A stretch of 10,046 bases of DNA from Bacteroidota bacterium (GTDB lineage Bacteria; Bacteroidota; Ignavibacteria; Tepidaquicellales; Tepidaquicellaceae): NCBI GenBank assembly GCA_003519545.1, contig DOWN01000019.1, positions 3,568 through 13,613 of the forward strand, written 5' to 3'. The notes below the pieces were generated by a model. The model was not told where the DNA came from, searched no databases, and saw nothing but the letters and a program-made list of their open reading frames with translations. A program made the translations under genes and the position numbers. The first letter of the stretch is position 1; every line of letters begins with the position of its first letter. This document shows positions 6,857-10,046 of this stretch, in pieces.

Positions 6857-7276
6857 TTAATTTTTTATAATTTTTATTTGATCGCTATCTTCAAGTATAA
6901 TCTGAGGTTTTCCGTTATACACTGTAATTTTTCCCGATACTTCCACATTCTTTTTATCATAATTTTTTAATTCATCAAACTTATAAAAATTTTTTGAAAA
7001 TATTACACAAGTAAATGTATTGTTTGGATATTTCTTATCAAAATTCAGATAAGCGACTTTTTCTCTTTCGGTTACTGAAGCAACATAACCTTTCAGTATT
7101 ACATTACTGCCAACATTCTGCGATGCTTCAGAAGTTTTTATTTCTTTTATTACAGGTTTTAATTCTTCTTTTACAGGCGAACTGTCAGAAAAAATATTCG
7201 TAATTTCCGGCTGTTGGAATTCTTCCTTATTACAGGATATAACAACTAAAAAAACAAATATTAAAATCAGTTTCAT
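6857..7276 (-). CDS. Small lipoprotein with an OB-fold domain
   Basis: A lipoprotein signal is clear: a hydrophobic stretch of residues 3-13 and a lipobox ending VISC, with Cys15 as the lipidated residue. A disordered-looking linker (16-53) leads to a single OB-fold-like domain at about 54-137. It has strands such as NVILKGYVASV (58-68), VAYLNFD (74-80), TFTCVIF (87-93), the loop-strand KKNVEVSGKI (108-117) and YNGKPQIILED (120-130). The YLNF/PNNTFTCVIF and GKPQI pattern is that of nucleic-acid-binding-type OB folds also found in exported bacterial proteins. The ligand is unknown, and nucleic acid, oligosaccharide or protein are all possible. The stop lies 2 bases before era. The start overlaps the stop of the upstream TPR gene as ATGA. 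The domain call is by eye and moderately firm, while function is unassigned. Confidence 0.8.
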   Translation of the reverse strand: MKLILIFVFLVVISCNKEEFQQPEITNIFSDSSPVKEELKPVIKEIKTSEASQNVGSNVILKGYVASVTEREKVAYLNFDKKYPNNTFTCVIFSKNFYKFDELKNYDKKNVEVSGKITVYNGKPQIILEDSDQIKIIKN

Positions 7277-8004
7277 TTTTTGCTTTGCTTCTTTGCTTCA
7301 TCAAGATAAGGTGTAATCTCCTTTTCCAGTGATTTATCAAGACCAATTGCATACTGTAAATCGTTTGCCGCGAAATCATATTTTTTTAAAATCAAATTAC
7401 AAATACCCCTGCTCATATATGCCAGTGCAAATGATGAATTTGATTTAATTGCCGATGTAAAATCTTCAACTGCTTTTTCATAAGATTCTCTTTCTAAATA
7501 AATAATTCCTCTGTTAAAATATGCTTCAGCATAAGATGAATTAATTTTTAACGCTTTGTTGAAATCCATCATAGCATTTCCATAAATTTTCTTATTTCCG
7601 TAAATCATTCCCCGTTCATTGTAATACTCTGCTTTTTCAGGACTTTTGATAATTGCAGTGTTTAAATCATTAAGAGCCGAACTTTCATCCATTGAATTTT
7701 TATGAATCAATGCACGGGTAAAATAATACTCTGCAAGTGTAGTATCATATCCTATTGCTTTATTCAAATCACTTAATGCTTCGGTATATTTTTTTAAATT
7801 TAGTTTTGAACTTCCTCTTATAAAATATGACTCGGCATTATCTGTTTTAAATGTCGTATATAAATCTATTAACTGAATTGCTTCGATGTAGTTTTGAGAT
7901 TTATATGCCGCTCTTGCCTGCTCCAGTATTTGTTCAGTGTCTTCCTGTGCAAAAGTGAAATTTAATCCGCTTATAAATACAAATATTAAAATTAAGTATT
8001 TCAT
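7273..8004 (-). CDS. Secreted TPR-repeat protein, paralog 1 (six repeats)
   Basis: Exported protein made almost wholly of tetratricopeptide repeats, a helical scaffold for protein-protein contacts. A signal peptide of residues 1-19 ends in TFA, followed by Gln20. Six back-to-back 34-residue repeats fill 23-56, 57-90, 91-124, 125-158, 159-192 and 193-226, with no insertions. Typical repeat marks include AEAYFNRGIIYLERESYEKA (159-178). A short helix closes the protein (EITPYLDEAKKQ, 229-240) and is shared with the third paralog in this cluster. It has one repeat fewer than its two neighbours. Both ends overlap the adjacent genes as ATGA, so its synthesis is probably coupled to both. There is no ribosome site upstream. 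The partner is unknown. Periplasmic location is inferred from the signal peptide and the lack of an outer-membrane or sorting domain. Confidence 0.88.
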   Translation of the reverse strand: MKYLILIFVFISGLNFTFAQEDTEQILEQARAAYKSQNYIEAIQLIDLYTTFKTDNAESYFIRGSSKLNLKKYTEALSDLNKAIGYDTTLAEYYFTRALIHKNSMDESSALNDLNTAIIKSPEKAEYYNERGMIYGNKKIYGNAMMDFNKALKINSSYAEAYFNRGIIYLERESYEKAVEDFTSAIKSNSSFALAYMSRGICNLILKKYDFAANDLQYAIGLDKSLEKEITPYLDEAKKQSKK

Positions 8005-8834
8005 TTCAATTTTGTTTTAATTTCATTCATTAAAAAATTTAATTTATCAGCCATATCAGGTTTTAGTTCTATTACTTTGTTTAAGTCGTCATATGCAAGT
8101 TGATATTGATTCATACTGTTTAATATATATCCGCGTATCAGATATGCTTCGTAGTCATCGGGATTAATACTTATTGTGTTATTTAAATCTTCAAGTGCTT
8201 TTGTGTTTTGTTTTGTATTGTAATAATAAGTGGCTCTGTCAAAATACAATCTGTAGTTTTGAGAATTTACTTCTATACCTTTTGCAAAATTCTGAAGTGC
8301 AGTTGCAGTATCACCTTGCTGAAGATAAATTAATCCGAGATACCTGTAACTGTCAGAGAGATTTGGATCTCTTTGCAATGAAATAGTTAAATCATTGATT
8401 GCGAGGTCATTACGTCCTGAATTCATATACGCAATCCCTCTCTGTCTGTATGAAATAGAAGAGGTGGGATTTGTTAATATCGCTTGTGAAAAATTATTTA
8501 TCGCCTCGCTGTAATTTTTCTGTATCATCTGTAAATTTCCGAGATTGATATAAGCATCAGTAAAATTTGGATTTAATTGAATTGCTGTTCCGAAATCTTC
8601 CAAAGCACTTTGAAAATTATTCAATCCTTCATAACTTAATCCCCTTAAGTTATACGCATCAGCACTTTGTGTCTGAATTTGAATATACTCGTTTAGCCAT
8701 TTGATAGCAGTATTGTAATCTTTTTCTTCGTATGCTTTATTCCCAAAACCGTAAATTTGTTGCGGTGTATATTGTGAAAATAAATCAGACAAACCGCTGA
8801 AAAACATTACAGTGAATATAAATAATATTTTCAT
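8001..8834 (-). CDS. Secreted TPR-repeat protein, paralog 2 (seven repeats)
   Basis: Exported TPR scaffold of 277 residues. The predicted signal peptide (1-20) ends LFS and is followed by Gln21. Seven contiguous 34-residue repeats run 24-57, 58-91, 92-125, 126-159, 160-193, 194-227 and 228-261, all in strict phase, then a C-terminal helix (262-277). Consensus positions are well kept, for example ADAYNLRGLSYEGLNNFQSA (58-77) and the NPN/NPDD turns. Many Asn, Gln and Tyr residues line the repeats, giving a less charged surface than the other two paralogs. The start is 4 bases after the stop of the third paralog, and the stop overlaps the start of the first. No catalytic or metal-binding motif is seen. 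A role in envelope protein assembly or docking is possible but unproven. Confidence 0.88.
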   Translation of the reverse strand: MKILFIFTVMFFSGLSDLFSQYTPQQIYGFGNKAYEEKDYNTAIKWLNEYIQIQTQSADAYNLRGLSYEGLNNFQSALEDFGTAIQLNPNFTDAYINLGNLQMIQKNYSEAINNFSQAILTNPTSSISYRQRGIAYMNSGRNDLAINDLTISLQRDPNLSDSYRYLGLIYLQQGDTATALQNFAKGIEVNSQNYRLYFDRATYYYNTKQNTKALEDLNNTISINPDDYEAYLIRGYILNSMNQYQLAYDDLNKVIELKPDMADKLNFLMNEIKTKLK

Positions 8835-8838
8835 TTAA

Positions 8839-9657
8839 TTAATTTTTTGCTTCGTTTAAATACTCCTGCATTTCATTTTGAAAAGCAGGATTTAAAGAAA
8901 TTCCTTTTTCAATATCTGTTATTGCTTTTTTTTTATCTCCGAGAAATAAATATGCCACTCCCCTTCTGCAATATGCTTCCGCATTGTTCATATCCATTTC
9001 TAAAACTTTATTATAGTCATCAATCGCAAGTTGATATTTACCCGATTCTTTATATAAAGCCCCTCTGGTGTTGTAAGCATTTAAATCTTTCGGATTAAGA
9101 GATATTGCTTTATCCAAATCTTCAAATGCTTTGACTGTATCTTTTAAATTAAAAAATAAAACACCTCTGTTTCTGTAAGTTTCGGAATTGTTTGGATTTA
9201 CTTCAATTGATTTATTGAATGTTTCAATCGCTTCATCAATATATCCAATTCTCAAATATGTGGCTCCGAGTGAATTTAATGCAATAGTGTTATCAGGTTC
9301 AATTCTAATACAGTTTTTAAAATCTTCAATTGCATAAGCATAATCACCTTTTAAAGTGTGTATTACTCCCCTGCTTGATAGTGCAGATGCATTATCCGGA
9401 TTTTTTGAAATTACTTTGTTCAAAATCTCCTGTGCTTCGTCATATTGTTTTATTAGGATTAATATATTCGCTTTTCCCAAAGAACCTTTTACGCTGTCCG
9501 GTTCTGCTTTTGAATAATCATCATATAAAATATATGCTTCTTTATAATTTGCTTTTTGAAATTCTTCAGTGGCTTTTTTATAAATATCTTCACTGTCTGA
9601 CTGAGCATTTAAAACGGATGAAAAACAAATAATTATAAATAAAAATTTTAATTTCAT
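8839..9657 (-). CDS. Secreted TPR-repeat protein, paralog 3 (seven repeats)
   Basis: Exported TPR scaffold of 272 residues and first of the three tandem paralogs in transcription order. The signal peptide (1-18) ends LNA, with Gln19 as the likely mature N-terminus. Seven unbroken 34-residue repeats occupy 22-55, 56-89, 90-123, 124-157, 158-191, 192-225 and 226-259. The last repeats are closest to consensus, for example AEAYCRRGVAYLFLGDKKKA (226-245). The C-terminal helix EMQEYLNEAKN (262-272) matches that of paralog 1. A run of nine A in the coding strand (T at 8926-8934) encodes three Lys codons and keeps the frame. The start overlaps the stop of the upstream lipoprotein gene as ATGA. The partner and exact role are unknown. 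Paralogy is inferred from identical architecture, order and caps. Confidence 0.88.
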   Translation of the reverse strand: MKLKFLFIIICFSSVLNAQSDSEDIYKKATEEFQKANYKEAYILYDDYSKAEPDSVKGSLGKANILILIKQYDEAQEILNKVISKNPDNASALSSRGVIHTLKGDYAYAIEDFKNCIRIEPDNTIALNSLGATYLRIGYIDEAIETFNKSIEVNPNNSETYRNRGVLFFNLKDTVKAFEDLDKAISLNPKDLNAYNTRGALYKESGKYQLAIDDYNKVLEMDMNNAEAYCRRGVAYLFLGDKKKAITDIEKGISLNPAFQNEMQEYLNEAKN

Positions 9658-10046
9658 TTTTTACAATAATTGTTTAATAAATTTATACCTTCGTCTGTTA
9701 ATTTCCTCGACATCATTCTGTCTTTAACTCGGAACACTATATGATTACAATCAGGCTGAATATTAAAAGACATATTGCTGATACTTTCATTATCCTTGAA
9801 AAATTCAATGCTGCCGGAATACCCGCATTTGTAAAAATCAGCCGGCGAATCTGATATAATGCTTTTTAACATATTAACTGTATCAGGGTTTTGAATAGTT
9901 ATTACATTTTCTGAATTTGTAATTGTTTCTTTACCTTTTTCAAATACATATATTTTAACTTTGTTCACATCTTTTAGTTGCTTGTCAACTGAATTTTTAA
10001 CTGATTCATCACAACCAGTTAAACTAAAAACCGTTAACAAAAAAAC
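9654..10046 (-). CDS. Unrecognised lipoprotein (5' end outside window)
   Basis: The frame is open to the right edge, so the start is missing. A TTG at 10040 is not credible because it lies within the hydrophobic core of the signal peptide, which continues off the window (fragment begins VFLLTVFSLTGC). The lipobox is LTGC with the lipidated Cys at fragment residue 12. After it comes a short charged segment and a compact alpha/beta-looking domain with CGYSGSIEFF (74-83), MSFNIQPDCNHIVF (92-105), DRMMSRKLTDEG (109-120) and a C-terminal Cys at 128. Cys74, Cys100 and Cys128 could form a disulfide in the periplasm. No family was recognised. It heads the visible part of the minus-strand cluster and overlaps the first TPR gene by ATGA, so it is probably made together with the TPR proteins. 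Confidence 0.8.
   Translation of the reverse strand, partial: VFLLTVFSLTGCDESVKNSVDKQLKDVNKVKIYVFEKGKETITNSENVITIQNPDTVNMLKSIISDSPADFYKCGYSGSIEFFKDNESISNMSFNIQPDCNHIVFRVKDRMMSRKLTDEGINLLNNYCKK

Noticed and set aside
7015..9632. Plus-strand open frames across the OB and TPR genes (7015-7203, 8174-8386, 8847-9098, 9330-9632)
   Set aside because: They are antisense to genes with clear signal peptides and exact TPR phasing. Their Leu/Cys/His-rich translations look like reverse complements of TPR codons.
9654..10040. Lipoprotein starting at TTG 10040
   Set aside because: That start would cut into the hydrophobic signal segment and remove the positively charged N-terminus. The frame continues to the window edge, so the gene is partial.
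1..10046. tRNA/rRNA genes, CRISPR arrays, insertion sequences, prophage or attachment sites
   Set aside because: Nearly all bases are within coherent protein genes. No repeat-spacer pattern, transposase or structured RNA signature was seen by eye.

Overview
The window is a gene-dense, strongly AT-rich stretch of bacterial chromosome. It holds two convergent gene clusters whose last genes meet at position 5985-5988. No RNA genes, mobile elements or CRISPR arrays are visible. The longest gap between genes is 32 bases. Several traits point to the Bacteroidota/Ignavibacteriota (FCB) side of the tree: start codons preceded by A-rich sequence with little Shine-Dalgarno signal, three exported proteins with Gln just after the predicted signal peptidase cut, a ClpS of the type that ends in a hydrophobic Ile-Ile, and an Era with a PKYELQ segment after switch II. 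This placement is inference, and no genus can be named.

Plus-strand cluster (1-5988): mazG (cut by the left edge), a diadenosine-tetraphosphatase-like Nudix hydrolase, a penicillin-binding protein 4-type D-Ala-D-Ala carboxypeptidase (dacB), a 12-helix MFS exporter, clpS and uvrB. The genes overlap or lie within 4 bases of each other, except for a 32-base A/T-only spacer before clpS. The theme is housekeeping: nucleotide sanitation (MazG, Nudix), wall maintenance (DacB), regulated proteolysis (ClpS) and nucleotide excision repair (UvrB). The Nudix gene and uvrB both start with TTG.

Minus-strand cluster (read from 10046 down to 5985): an unrecognised lipoprotein (cut by the right edge), three tandem secreted TPR-repeat paralogs, a small OB-fold lipoprotein, and the ribosome-assembly GTPase era. 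Junctions are ATGA overlaps or gaps of 2-4 bases, so this looks like one transcript encoding five envelope proteins plus one cytoplasmic GTPase. The lipoprotein/TPR/OB set is the least understood part of the window and the best candidate for an uncharacterised envelope system.

Points that stand out are the substitution and one-residue loss in the N-degron pocket of ClpS, the apparent absence of an insertion subdomain in DacB, the exactly phased TPR paralogs with a shared C-terminal cap, and the 4-base overlap of the convergent uvrB and era stop codons.
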